Shown: piece by piece, positions 1-8,754 of the stretch
How the letters are laid out: every line of letters starts with the position of its first letter
Numbering within the stretch: position 1 is the first letter of the stretch
Source of the DNA: an uncultured Thermoanaerobacterales bacterium
GTDB taxonomy: Bacteria > Bacillota > Clostridia > Christensenellales > UBA1242
Reading direction: 5' to 3'
Assembly (NCBI GenBank): GCA_949840475.1
Contig: CATKXA010000009.1
Coordinates: 1 to 21,632 of the forward strand
DNA: 21,632 nucleotides
The notes under the pieces: model-generated
Database searches by the model: none
What the model saw: the letters and a program-made list of their open reading frames with translations, nothing else
Told to the model about the DNA's origin: nothing
Translations under genes and position numbers: made by a program

Positions 1-29
1 TTGGAATTTTTTAAATAACAAAGTTAGAG
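1..29 (+). promoter_or_regulatory. Possible promoter of the left-edge RNA
   Basis: A TTGGAA hexamer at 1-6 and a TTAGAG hexamer at 24-29 are separated by 17 bases. Initiation about seven bases later (near 36) would fall just before the 5' arm of the candidate RNA stem at 39-46. The -10 match is poor and the element sits on the window edge, so this is weak. A second TAAAAT at 33-38 has no convincing -35. Confidence 0.25.
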
Positions 30-36
30 ATGTAAA

Positions 37-238
37 ATAGCCTTGTATATAAAGGGTGAAGAATTGTGCTATAAGAAAGAAACAAAAAAATTTCAGGCAT
101 GGGCTATATTTACATATTGCCCTGTCCGTATTTTAAGGATTACCCTTAAAGGGCGAAGAGTTCGTTTTGCACGAGGCTCAAAAAAAATACCCACGCAGGA
201 GTTTACTTAGCGTAAATGACTGTGTGGGTATTTTTTTT
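37..238 (+). ncRNA. Candidate structured small RNA with its own terminator, family not recognised
   Basis: No protein gene fits bases 1-259. The plus strand carries nested pairings. Bases 39-46 (agccttgt) pair with 171-178 (acgaggct), eight pairs including one G-U. A hairpin is formed by gggctat near 101-107 with its partner ending in gccc near 119-122. A second hairpin is ttaagg at 133-138 with ccttaa at 144-149. The RNA would end at the strong terminator at 180-238. The block aaagggtgaagaatt at 51-65 recurs, with two changes, at 148-162, suggesting internal duplication. Size and layout recall 6S-type RNAs, but I do not recognise a family signature and do not claim one. Some or all of this may instead be the 3' region of the minus-strand operon. 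Confidence 0.35.
180..238. terminator. Bidirectional intrinsic terminator
   Basis: Eight A residues at 180-187 and eight T residues at 231-238 flank a stem of tacccacgcag with ctgtgtgggta. An inner stem tttac/gtaaa closes a five-base loop at 207-211. The A and T tracts extend the stem and act as the U-run on either strand. On the minus strand it lies just beyond the stop of the DUF1858 gene, so it most likely ends that operon. On the plus strand it would end the candidate small RNA. Confidence 0.85.
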
Positions 239-259
239 AGAAACAATGTGCAAAGCGTG

Positions 260-472
260 CTATTCGCCCTTTAAAGCTTGGTTGAGTTTCTCTACCATCA
301 TATCCACATCAACCCCATGTACCATGCTCGCCTCTTCCAAGGTTTCCATCTGACTCATTGGACAACCAAAACAATGAAGCCCAAATCCCATTAAAACTGT
401 TGCTAAATTTGAATCTATTTGTAAAACTTTTCCGATTGTCATAGTTTTTTTAATTACAGGTTTCTTTTTCAT
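260..472 (-). CDS. DUF1858 family small redox-type protein
   Basis: This 70-residue protein matches the DUF1858 pattern along its whole length: an N-terminal MTIGKVL segment, then a central GLHCFGCP motif with Cys34 and Cys37 in a CxxC arrangement, then the conserved METLEEAS..HGVDVD helix segment. Family members occur alone or attached to hybrid-cluster, rhodanese or ScdA-type proteins in anaerobes and are thought to serve redox or metal/thiol chemistry; the exact role is not established. Its ATG directly follows the TAA of the upstream membrane-protein gene with no spacer, and its ribosome binding site (AGAGG) lies inside that gene's last codons, so the two are probably translationally coupled. 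The TAG stop lies within the right arm of a large inverted repeat. Confidence 0.85.
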   Translation of the reverse strand: MKKKPVIKKTMTIGKVLQIDSNLATVLMGFGLHCFGCPMSQMETLEEASMVHGVDVDMMVEKLNQALKGE

Positions 473-1777
473 TTATTTTTCCTCTTTATACTTAGTCATT
501 GCATCAACAAGCTCTTTAATTTGCTTTTCGATGCGTTTTGTTTGGCTCGCTGACAATGGCTCTTCATTTTTTTGCATAAGCTTTTCAGCTCTAATCAATG
601 CTTGCTCGAATTCTTTATCATTTCTAATAACAAACTCGCCTGCAAGAGTTGGTTCTTTTTTAGGTCTTCCACGACCACGTTTTTGTTCTTTTTCATCCCC
701 TTCAAATAGACTTGAAAAGTTTGGAGTAAAGCCATCAGTGAATTTGCTTGCAACGTTTTGATTTTTAACTTCGCTATGGTTTACGTTTGATGCAGCTTCT
801 GTTTTTACTTGTGCTTCTTTTGGCTCATAGTCTTCTTGCAAAACTTCATCAATAAGTTGTTCAAGCTCTTGCTCGCTCTCAAGTTCATCATTAACTACTG
901 GGCTTTCAATTTCTTGTGCCACATGGCTAGAGGTATCTTCTTCTACTAAATCCTCAGTTTCTGTAATAACCTCTGGCTCATTTATTTGCTCTGGCTCTGC
1001 AATTAGCGGTTCAGTCACAACCTCTTTTTCAAAAGCTTCCTCTGGCTCTTTTTTGTATACTTCTTCTTGTTTTAAAGGAGCAACAGGCACAACCTCTTCT
1101 GCTGGCTTTGATGTGCTAACCTCTTCAACGTATGTTTTGTTTTGAACAGGAGCTGAAGCAAAAGCATCTGCAGCAAACTTATCTAGATTTTCTAGCATAT
1201 CATTAAACTCATCAACAGCAGACCTATATTGATACTGACGAACTGCAGTGTAAACATAGTAAATGATTTTTGAGATAAGCATAAAAATCAAAGGAATAAC
1301 CATTGCTTCAGCAACCATGTAACCAGTGAGTGCTTGCTCAGTAGAAAGTATTGCCAAACTAAAGATTAATAGACCTATAAAAACCATGTTAATATATGAT
1401 TTTAGAATAGACCTGTTTTGTTTGAAAACACCACCGCTAAGCTCAACATCTAGGCTTTCAAATCTCTTGATATGTTCAGAAGGCAAAGATTGTTTATTCC
1501 TAGAATAAGCATTAAAGCCTCTAACAAATTCAGACGGCATTTTTAGAGCCAATGACATAAGCCCGCCAAAAGCGTCTGCCCCCATGCCATTACGGCTGAC
1601 ATATTCATTTATGCGTCTAGCACCATTAGCAAAGCGTCTTTGAAAAGAAAATAGTAATGAAAATACAACCCAAATTATCATAAAAGCTATTGCGATAAGT
1701 GCTGCCATTACCAAGCGATTATTAGTAATTACACCAACCACAACTTTAAAGGCTGTAATAATATATTCGTACAACAT
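473..1777 (-). CDS. Membrane protein with acidic tail and AT-hook-like motif, function unknown
   Basis: A 434-residue protein that I do not recognise. Three hydrophobic segments are visible, at about 21-44, 126-144 and 151-176. A region of about 80 residues with basic patches separates the first two. From about 215 to 330 the chain is very rich in Glu and Pro/Val with few hydrophobics, so probably disordered. At 367-374 there is RGRGRPKK, which looks like an AT-hook (a minor-groove DNA-binding motif). A helical charged segment at about 385-434 follows. The start is supported by TAGGAG five bases upstream and by a good promoter. Its TAA abuts the ATG of the DUF1858 gene. A membrane-anchored DNA-contacting or scaffolding role is inference from the motif only. 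Confidence 0.75.
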   Translation of the reverse strand: MLYEYIITAFKVVVGVITNNRLVMAALIAIAFMIIWVVFSLLFSFQRRFANGARRINEYVSRNGMGADAFGGLMSLALKMPSEFVRGFNAYSRNKQSLPSEHIKRFESLDVELSGGVFKQNRSILKSYINMVFIGLLIFSLAILSTEQALTGYMVAEAMVIPLIFMLISKIIYYVYTAVRQYQYRSAVDEFNDMLENLDKFAADAFASAPVQNKTYVEEVSTSKPAEEVVPVAPLKQEEVYKKEPEEAFEKEVVTEPLIAEPEQINEPEVITETEDLVEEDTSSHVAQEIESPVVNDELESEQELEQLIDEVLQEDYEPKEAQVKTEAASNVNHSEVKNQNVASKFTDGFTPNFSSLFEGDEKEQKRGRGRPKKEPTLAGEFVIRNDKEFEQALIRAEKLMQKNEEPLSASQTKRIEKQIKELVDAMTKYKEEK

Positions 1778-1809
1778 AAAAACTCCTAAAAGTATATTTT
1801 ATTTTTTTT

Positions 1810-1839
1810 ATTATAACACCCACAATTTATAATTTCCAA
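1810..1839 (-). promoter_or_regulatory. Promoter of the membrane protein / DUF1858 operon
   Basis: On the minus strand, TTGGAA (1834-1839) is followed after 18 bases by a consensus TATAAT (1810-1815). The predicted start near 1803 gives a leader of about 26 bases before the ATG at 1777. No clear terminator is seen between the addA stop and this promoter, so readthrough from addA is possible. Confidence 0.65.
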
Positions 1840-1888
1840 TCATTTAAATACACTTTTTTACATTTTATGTATTTTTTTGAAACATTTA

Positions 1889-4800
1889 TTAAATTAGCTC
1901 TCCGCTATATAAACTTGCTATGTATTTAGCTTTAACTGGCAAGCCAAAAGACTTTTGCATAGCCTCTGCATACAACTCAAGCTGCTTGTTATATTTGCTC
2001 AAAGTTTCAGCATTTTTTAAATTTCCGGTTTTGTAATCAATAATTACTAAGCCGTCATCATAAATAAGGCAAAGGTCAACAATACCTTGCACAACAATCT
2101 GGTCTTCTTTAAAAGCATCTTTATTATAAAAACTTGCTGGCACAAGGGTGTAAAACTCTTTTTCTCTTAATATCTGCTTGGCATTTTTTATTAGGCTATT
2201 AAACTGCTCATTGCTAAGAATTTTAGCAATCTGAACAATATCAACCTCACTTATATCCTCTTTTGTTAAAATGCCATTTTCAAGCATGTTATCTAGCTGC
2301 TTGATAACTGCATTTTCGCTGTTTTCAAGTAGATTAATATTTTGCATTATCAAGTGATAAATCGTTCCCTTTCTTGCATTAGACGCACTTGCTTCTTTGT
2401 CGTAAACAAAGATACTCTGTCCCTCTATGTTTTCACTAGCAAGTGCTGTTACAGCAGTTTTTAGCGGCACATTTACGCTCTCATGATACTTGTACGTTTT
2501 GTTTAAAATTTGCTTGAACGTATCAACTTTTTGTTCATCTTTTTGAGTAAATATTACTTGCCTTGGCTCGTCATCTTGGTCGCAGTCAACAAGTGCATTT
2601 GCATCTGTTACATCTACATTGTAATTTAGATTATCAATATTAGTACGCTTGAAAAACATACCCATGAAGTCCATAAAGCATGTAGGCGATGTAGGCACTT
2701 CTGTTTTGATTTTTTCATAGTCGCCACTACCAACAACAAATAGATAATCAGTCGCTCTTGTGAGTGCAACATATAATAGACGTTGCTGTTCTTCAAGTAG
2801 CTTTCTAGTTTCAATAAGTTTAGTCGCCGACCTTGCAAGCGTTGCAGTTTTATATCTTTCTAAAGTGTTGTAGTAATCTATAGACACTCCTAAATCTTTA
2901 GAAATACTGAGCTCGTTATAAATAGTCTTAAAATTAAACCCTCTGTTTGTGCCAACAAGGAAAACAACCCCAAACTCTAGTCCTTTAGACTTGTGGATAG
3001 TCATAACCTTAACACTGCCGCTCGCAAAAGCTGGTTGACACTTAACCGAAGCCAGTGCGGTATCTGACAAGTAATCGTAAATGCTTAAATCAGACAAGCT
3101 ATTTATAAAAGTCTTTAACTTTTGCATTCTTTTTTCGCTGTCCTCTTCAAAGCTTATCTTAGCAAGTATGTCTTTACTCTCTATAACTTTATTAACAATA
3201 TCTTTGGCTTGTAAAAAACTAGCTTTTTGTCTAAGCTCTTCATATAACGACATAAATTCTTTTAGTTTGGCTTTTGTTTTTATATCAAGACTATCGCTAT
3301 TAACTGCTTTGGATATGCTTTTATAAAAGAAATCTTGGTCTTTGGTTGCTATTTTAATTTGAGCAAGTTCCTCTGTAGTGAAAGCAAAGACTTTTGAATA
3401 CAAGCAAGAGAACAGGCTATAGTCATCTTTGTAGCAGGACAAAGCTTCAAGGAAACTTTTTAAACCATACACATACTCATCTTCTAAACAATCCCCTTCG
3501 ATGTCTGTGCTTACTGGTATACCCTTTTTTGCAAGCACCTTAGTTATCTCATTTAAAAAAGGAGTACGGCTAGAGGTTAGTATTGTAATGTCTGAAAACT
3601 TGACTTTTCTTAATCTGCCAGTGCCAGAGTCCTTGATTTTAGCATGGGCAACAAGATTTGCTATTTCAGAGGCAATCATTAGCCCTTCTGCGTGCCCATT
3701 TATTTCTAACACACTTTGCTTAATATCGTCCTCTTTGACGCTGTATATTTTTTGCTCGCTTGGTAGCTTTTCTTGTTTTTGAGAGTTTGAAAATAAAAGT
3801 TTAACGCGTGGAACGTCATCAACTTGACTGTCTGACCCGCTTATAAGCCTTGCTTGGTTTTTATAGTCTACCCCACCAAAGTCCTCAGTCATTGAGCGGT
3901 CAAAAATGGCATTGACAAAATCTAGAATTGCTTTTTTGCTTCTGAAGTTTGCGTTCAGTCTTATCAGCTTTCCACCTTGATTTTTATCGTAGAGAGCGTA
4001 CTTATCCAAAAATATTTCTGGGTCGCATAGCCTAAATCGATATATGCTTTGCTTAACATCTCCAACCATAAAGCGATTGTTTTCGCTAGACAGCCTTCTA
4101 ATAATCTCTTCTTGCACACCATTGATATCTTGATACTCATCAACAAGCACATACTTATACTTTGATTTAACTTCGCTCAAAATCGTTTGGTTTTCAAGGG
4201 CTAACAATGTATAGCTTTCTAGGTCGTTAAAATCTAGCCCACCTTTCTCTTTTTTTAGAGCCTTAAAAATTGTTTCAAACTCATCGCACAATTCAAGCAA
4301 ACTCTCTATTCGCTTTTTTGTAACTGTTAAGTTGATAGGTATATCCTCAAGTTCTCCAACTAAAGCATATTCTTTTAGATTTTTAATTCTGTTTAAAATT
4401 TCTTCTTTTAAGTCCTTCATGCTGTCATAAAGTTCTATAAAGTCCTCTTCTGCTTTAGGGAAATTAGGCATTCTTTCAAGCTCTCCCAGCCTTTTTGCAT
4501 TAGATAAAAAGCCGTCTTTTAAACTGATATTTTTAACCCTAGTATCTAGCTCTTGCAAATAACTTGCAAGCTTTACTTGCTCAGCTTTACTACAAATAGC
4601 TATAGCTTCGCTTAGCTTCTTTTCAAGTCTAACTCTTTCTGCTTTTAGGTGACTGTTTATTAAGTTAGCACCTGAATTATTGTCAAGATTAGTATCATAG
4701 AGCGACTCAATTTTGCTCTTTATAAATGCTTTTGCATCAACAACCGACTGCATAAAATCATATAGCTTGAGTATAGCGTTTTTCAGCCCAGTGTCTTGAC

Positions 4801-5281
4801 GTGACTTTGAAAAAATATCGACAAGTGCAAAAAAGTCCATGTCCATTTTTTCAGCTTTGTCACTAAATAATTTGGATAATGCTTTTTGTTTTAGAGCATC
4901 GACCTCAGTTTGGTCAAGCACGACAAAAGTTGGGTCTAAGCCCACTTCATAAAAATACAGCTTTAAAAACCTGGCACAAAAGCTGTGAAGGTTGGATACA
5001 TCACTAGTCGCGATATCCTCAATCTGCTCTAAAATAAAAGGAGTAGGCTCATCGTTCATAAGCTTGCTAATAAGCTTGTTTTTCATGTCAGATGCACTCG
5101 CTTTTGTAAAGCTTATGATTAAAAAATCTTTGATAGAAACATTGCTAGTTGCTATAAGCTTAGCAACTCTTTCAATCATGACAGTAGTTTTTCCACTTCC
5201 CGCCGCCGCTGAAACTAATAAGTTGTTTCCAGTAAAGTCAATGACTTCTTGCTGCTCTTTGGTAAACTGCACCTTAGCCAT
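1889..5281 (-). CDS. addA: ATP-dependent helicase/nuclease subunit A (AddA)
   Basis: AddA is the UvrD-like helicase plus nuclease subunit of AddAB, which resects double-strand breaks and loads RecA at Chi-like sites. I place the start at the ATG at 5279-5281 (1130 residues), because AAGGAGG sits five bases upstream; an ATG 10 codons earlier lacks such a site. Motifs, numbered from this start: Walker A AAAGSGKT 25-32, Walker B DEYQD 381-385, GDVKQSIYRFR 407-417, TIHKSKGLEF 761-770, and EQQRLLYVALTRA 831-843. The C-terminal RecB-type nuclease has His976, Asp1069 and the IDYKTG core at 1081-1086 (Asp1082, Lys1084). All catalytic residues are present. It is somewhat shorter than the roughly 1230-residue Bacillus enzyme. 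The start overlaps the end of addB by 8 bp, indicating coupled synthesis of the two subunits. Confidence 0.95.
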   Translation of the reverse strand: MAKVQFTKEQQEVIDFTGNNLLVSAAAGSGKTTVMIERVAKLIATSNVSIKDFLIISFTKASASDMKNKLISKLMNDEPTPFILEQIEDIATSDVSNLHSFCARFLKLYFYEVGLDPTFVVLDQTEVDALKQKALSKLFSDKAEKMDMDFFALVDIFSKSRQDTGLKNAILKLYDFMQSVVDAKAFIKSKIESLYDTNLDNNSGANLINSHLKAERVRLEKKLSEAIAICSKAEQVKLASYLQELDTRVKNISLKDGFLSNAKRLGELERMPNFPKAEEDFIELYDSMKDLKEEILNRIKNLKEYALVGELEDIPINLTVTKKRIESLLELCDEFETIFKALKKEKGGLDFNDLESYTLLALENQTILSEVKSKYKYVLVDEYQDINGVQEEIIRRLSSENNRFMVGDVKQSIYRFRLCDPEIFLDKYALYDKNQGGKLIRLNANFRSKKAILDFVNAIFDRSMTEDFGGVDYKNQARLISGSDSQVDDVPRVKLLFSNSQKQEKLPSEQKIYSVKEDDIKQSVLEINGHAEGLMIASEIANLVAHAKIKDSGTGRLRKVKFSDITILTSSRTPFLNEITKVLAKKGIPVSTDIEGDCLEDEYVYGLKSFLEALSCYKDDYSLFSCLYSKVFAFTTEELAQIKIATKDQDFFYKSISKAVNSDSLDIKTKAKLKEFMSLYEELRQKASFLQAKDIVNKVIESKDILAKISFEEDSEKRMQKLKTFINSLSDLSIYDYLSDTALASVKCQPAFASGSVKVMTIHKSKGLEFGVVFLVGTNRGFNFKTIYNELSISKDLGVSIDYYNTLERYKTATLARSATKLIETRKLLEEQQRLLYVALTRATDYLFVVGSGDYEKIKTEVPTSPTCFMDFMGMFFKRTNIDNLNYNVDVTDANALVDCDQDDEPRQVIFTQKDEQKVDTFKQILNKTYKYHESVNVPLKTAVTALASENIEGQSIFVYDKEASASNARKGTIYHLIMQNINLLENSENAVIKQLDNMLENGILTKEDISEVDIVQIAKILSNEQFNSLIKNAKQILREKEFYTLVPASFYNKDAFKEDQIVVQGIVDLCLIYDDGLVIIDYKTGNLKNAETLSKYNKQLELYAEAMQKSFGLPVKAKYIASLYSGELI

Positions 5282-8200
5282 TTTGCCCTCCTTTGTAAAA
5301 ACTATCATCATTTAAAACATGAGGTTGCCTTACTGAGTACAAATTCTCTGTTAGTATCCCGCAAACATTCTTATAGCTACAATAATTGCATGGAAGTACT
5401 CCGCCATGCATAAATGGCGACGGTTTTGCATAACCCTCCAATATCTCTTTGGCTGCCTTTTTAGCTAAAGCAAGTGCATATTCTTTGATATTTATAAGCT
5501 CACTTTGGTCAAGCATCAAAGAGCTATCTTTAAACTCATAAACATTGTTTGCCTTATGTGCTTTGCTCGCCTTTAGCTCTGCTTGAATGAATTTGCTCTT
5601 AGGGTTGTCTAAACTAAGCGTTGTGTCCATATTTAATAGCGTTTGATTATCTTTTAAAATAAAGCCTTTCATCTGATAGCTCTGCTTAGCCTTTTCTTTT
5701 GAAGCCGCAAAGTCATTCCTAATCGGAAAATATAGCACGCCCGCAGGATAAGTGTCCTTCTTTAGAGCAGAAAGATAAATGGCAAGCTGAAGTTTTATTC
5801 CATAGTAAATATCAACAGGTGCAGCATCAATTTTGCCTGTTTTGTAATCGATAACAATGCTCTTGTCCTCGCAGGTGTCTATTCTATCAATTTTACCAAC
5901 TATCTCTAAGCTATCATTAAGTTTGATTGCTTGATTATCGCCACCAAACCATTTTTCAGTAGCCACTGGCACAAAACGCGAATTATCAAGTTGCTCTTTA
6001 AGCGTCGTGCAAAGCCTAACCACTTCACTTTTTAAAATGTTTATTAGTGTTTTGTTCTGTTCCTGTGAATATTTTTTGTTTTCAAGTATGCTAGATAAGC
6101 AATTCTTAGCAAATACGCTTTGGTCAAAATTACTGTGCGTTAGATAATGCTTAACAAACCTCTCAGCCACCTCATGCAAAATGTCGCCCACGTCTAGTGC
6201 ACGCATGCTCGCTTTTTGCCTTTCTTTTAAATTTAGACCATACGACTCAAAGTGCATAAATGGACACGCAAAATATTTTTCAAGCTGAGATATGCTTGTT
6301 GTGTTTTTAGGAAAAAACAACTTGCTAGCATTATTTATATTTTCAAAACTCTTACAGCTGTTCAAACTAGCAAACATGTGCTTAGTTTCGTCAGTCATAT
6401 TCTCTTTCAAAGCGAAATATAAACTATCAATAACACTGCTATCAACTTTATAATCTATACCTTTCTTGAATTTCGTAACAGCGTCTGCAAGGTAATTTGT
6501 TGCCACAGCATTGTTAGATAAACTTAAAGCCAAAAGCTTGTGGCTACCATCGCTATCCTCTTCAACAAACGGGCTAGCAATATGTGGAATCTTCAATGGC
6601 TCATTGTTCTCATAAAACATTGATGACAAGATTTGCATGATAGAACACATTTTGTTCTCTTCGCCATTATCTTGATGTTCACTAAAGCTGATTGTAAGTT
6701 TGTTTTTTGCAAGGAGCAACAATTCAAAGGCTTTGTACCTTTCCCTTCTATTAATTGTTTTTATTGTAGGCTCAATCTTCTTTTCATTTATGTTTTCAAG
6801 AGCCATTATTTCGCCGTCATTAATGAGGCCAAGGTCCTGAGCACGCTTTGGAAAAACACCCTCAGACGCTCCAACGATGTACAAGTTTTTGATATCAAGA
6901 AGCCCGTCGCTACTTGTTACTATCTGCACCTCGTCAACACCTTGAGGCAACAAAGAAATGTCAGTAGCACTCATACCACTTATCAGTAGCGTATAAAACT
7001 CATCGAGCTTCGCTTTTTGATTGCCTAAAAATTGGCTGAGCATATTTATAACCTCTGCAGCCTTGTCTAGTGCCTGCATAGTGGCATTGCTATCTCGAAG
7101 TTCATTTAAGTCCTTTTCTTTGTTTTGTAGACTTTCTAGTTTTTGCTCAATATTGTTATTTTGTAAAAACTTCGTTAGATTATCGCAGAGCTCTTTTATG
7201 CTTAGATTGTCAATGTCAAAAGAGTAAAACTCACTGACCATAGATATTATTTTCGCTCTGACGCTTTCAGCAATCTCCACCCCTTCAAAATCATATTTGA
7301 AAGGCTTGGTAAAACTACTATGATTCACACCATACTTTAAAACATAGTTTTCAAAGTAATCCACATGTTCTGCCTTACAGCCAGTCAAGTAACACCTTGC
7401 AAACTTAATAACATCTTCTGCTTCTAGATTCTTTCTCACAAGCATAAACAATAGCTTTATAAAAACAAACAACTGATGATTTTTAAACTCATATGGACTT
7501 GCAACAAAGTGCGGGATATTAAACTCATTAAACGCGTTAATAACATGCTCTTTTGCAGCTTGGTCCGCAAGATATACCGCACAATCTTTGTATCTTGCAT
7601 TGCCTGTTAATATCTCACTACTGATTAAACTTGCAACTTTTTTTGCTTCAACGTCAAAAGAGGGCGAAGAAAACATATGTATTCCGTTTTTTAGTGCCTT
7701 ACTTTTAATTGGGTAAGCAAAAAGATTGTTTTTTATATGTTCAAAGTCTTCACTAAGTGTACTGTGCACTACCTTAGGATTATATGTGATATTCAAATCC
7801 TCAGCTATTGATTTTAACTTTTCAAACACCTCATTGTCTGCAATATGTGCATTTTTTTGCGAAGGATGAATGTAGCTCGCTGACGCAGTGACAGACTTGG
7901 CTCTTTTTACAAAACTTTTAATTACACTTGAAGCTTTTGCTGTAAGCGAATCAAAACCAACAATGTACATGTGTGCATTCTTGATTTTTTCAGACTTTAA
8001 AGAAAGCTCTTCAAGCATTGTCAACTTATCTAGCGGGTCAATAAGATTGTCGGACAAATAATTTTCATAGGCATCATAAATCAACGCAATGTCTTCTAGC
8101 TTTATCTTTAAGCCAGCCTTACAATTTTTTGACACAAGCGAGAGCTCAAGCGGAGTTATCTGGCTAGACTTTAGTTGAGCTATCGTTTCATAAATATTCT

Positions 8201-8546
8201 CTGCAAAACCAATAGAGCTTGCAGTCTTTTTATAGCATCTAAGGTCTGACGCAATATTTAAAATTATATTACGAACTATCATTACCCCAGCTTCTTTTGA
8301 CAATGGAAAAATCCTTTTAGGCTGAAGCCTTTTTAAAAGCCTATTAAAACTATAGATATATATATTTGTAAACGCATGGTTTTTCACATGCTCAAGTAAG
8401 TATCTTTCAACCTCCAAAGTCTTTGTTTCGGATACAATTACAATATGCTCTAGAAACGGATTTTGGCAGGCTTTTTTAGCGAGGTCAAACAAAACTGCAT
8501 GCATTGCAGTTTGGCAAGTCGTCGATAAAACTATGTCCATCTTCAT
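5274..8546 (-). CDS. addB: ATP-dependent nuclease subunit B (AddB/RexB-like)
   Basis: This 1090-residue protein is the partner of AddA. The C-terminal nuclease is clear: GKIDRID at about 884-890 and IDYKTG at 899-904. The four cysteines that bind the iron-sulfur cluster in AddB are present as Cys761 and Cys1053, Cys1056, Cys1062 (C-x2-C-x5-C). The N-terminus begins MKMDIVLSTTCQTAMHAV where Bacillus AddB has a GxxGxGKT nucleotide-binding loop, so the Walker A motif is absent here, as in the RexB branch. The start is supported by GAGGT six bases upstream and a 17-spaced promoter. The last codons overlap the start of addA by 8 bp, the usual addB-addA order. Confidence 0.93.
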   Translation of the reverse strand: MKMDIVLSTTCQTAMHAVLFDLAKKACQNPFLEHIVIVSETKTLEVERYLLEHVKNHAFTNIYIYSFNRLLKRLQPKRIFPLSKEAGVMIVRNIILNIASDLRCYKKTASSIGFAENIYETIAQLKSSQITPLELSLVSKNCKAGLKIKLEDIALIYDAYENYLSDNLIDPLDKLTMLEELSLKSEKIKNAHMYIVGFDSLTAKASSVIKSFVKRAKSVTASASYIHPSQKNAHIADNEVFEKLKSIAEDLNITYNPKVVHSTLSEDFEHIKNNLFAYPIKSKALKNGIHMFSSPSFDVEAKKVASLISSEILTGNARYKDCAVYLADQAAKEHVINAFNEFNIPHFVASPYEFKNHQLFVFIKLLFMLVRKNLEAEDVIKFARCYLTGCKAEHVDYFENYVLKYGVNHSSFTKPFKYDFEGVEIAESVRAKIISMVSEFYSFDIDNLSIKELCDNLTKFLQNNNIEQKLESLQNKEKDLNELRDSNATMQALDKAAEVINMLSQFLGNQKAKLDEFYTLLISGMSATDISLLPQGVDEVQIVTSSDGLLDIKNLYIVGASEGVFPKRAQDLGLINDGEIMALENINEKKIEPTIKTINRRERYKAFELLLLAKNKLTISFSEHQDNGEENKMCSIMQILSSMFYENNEPLKIPHIASPFVEEDSDGSHKLLALSLSNNAVATNYLADAVTKFKKGIDYKVDSSVIDSLYFALKENMTDETKHMFASLNSCKSFENINNASKLFFPKNTTSISQLEKYFACPFMHFESYGLNLKERQKASMRALDVGDILHEVAERFVKHYLTHSNFDQSVFAKNCLSSILENKKYSQEQNKTLINILKSEVVRLCTTLKEQLDNSRFVPVATEKWFGGDNQAIKLNDSLEIVGKIDRIDTCEDKSIVIDYKTGKIDAAPVDIYYGIKLQLAIYLSALKKDTYPAGVLYFPIRNDFAASKEKAKQSYQMKGFILKDNQTLLNMDTTLSLDNPKSKFIQAELKASKAHKANNVYEFKDSSLMLDQSELINIKEYALALAKKAAKEILEGYAKPSPFMHGGVLPCNYCSYKNVCGILTENLYSVRQPHVLNDDSFYKGGQNG

Positions 8547-8563
8547 TTGTTTACCTCAAACTA

Positions 8564-8592
8564 ATTTTAGCATATAAATGTTTTGATTACAA
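8564..8592 (-). promoter_or_regulatory. Promoter of addBA
   Basis: On the minus strand, TTGTAA (8587-8592) is followed after 17 bases by TAAAAT (8564-8569) with a TGC just before it, an extended -10. Initiation about seven bases downstream would be near 8557, right at the first base of the GAGGT ribosome binding site, giving a leader of only about 11 bases. Confidence 0.6.
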
Positions 8593-8710
8593 TAAAATAC
8601 TTTAATTATTACACTTTTATGCACCTTGACTTTATGCCTCTTTTGTTATTTTACAGCCGCACCCTCGCTACACAAAAAACGCAAAAAGCCAACTTTTTTG
8701 CATTAAATTA

Positions 8711-8740
8711 TATAATAAAAAACTGCCTAACGGCAGTTTT
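8711..8740 (-). terminator. Intrinsic terminator of rplI
   Basis: On the minus strand a perfect nine-pair stem aaaactgcc/ggcagtttt (plus coordinates 8719-8740) with a four-base loop is followed by a T-rich run. It starts 14 bases after the rplI stop. It lies between rplI and the upstream end of addB, so it insulates the repair operon. Confidence 0.85.
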
Positions 8741-8754
8741 TGTGCGTTTTTTAA

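Noticed and set aside
1..240. Riboswitch or 6S RNA assignment for the left-edge structure
   Set aside because: I could not match conserved core sequences of the riboswitch classes I know, nor a convincing 6S central bubble, and the next plus-strand gene is far away. It is left as an unclassified candidate.
6633..6989. Plus-strand open frame of 118 codons opposite addB
   Set aside because: It lies inside the well-supported addB gene, has no ribosome binding site, and its protein has no recognisable features. The same applies to other antisense frames over addA, rplL and the flavoprotein.
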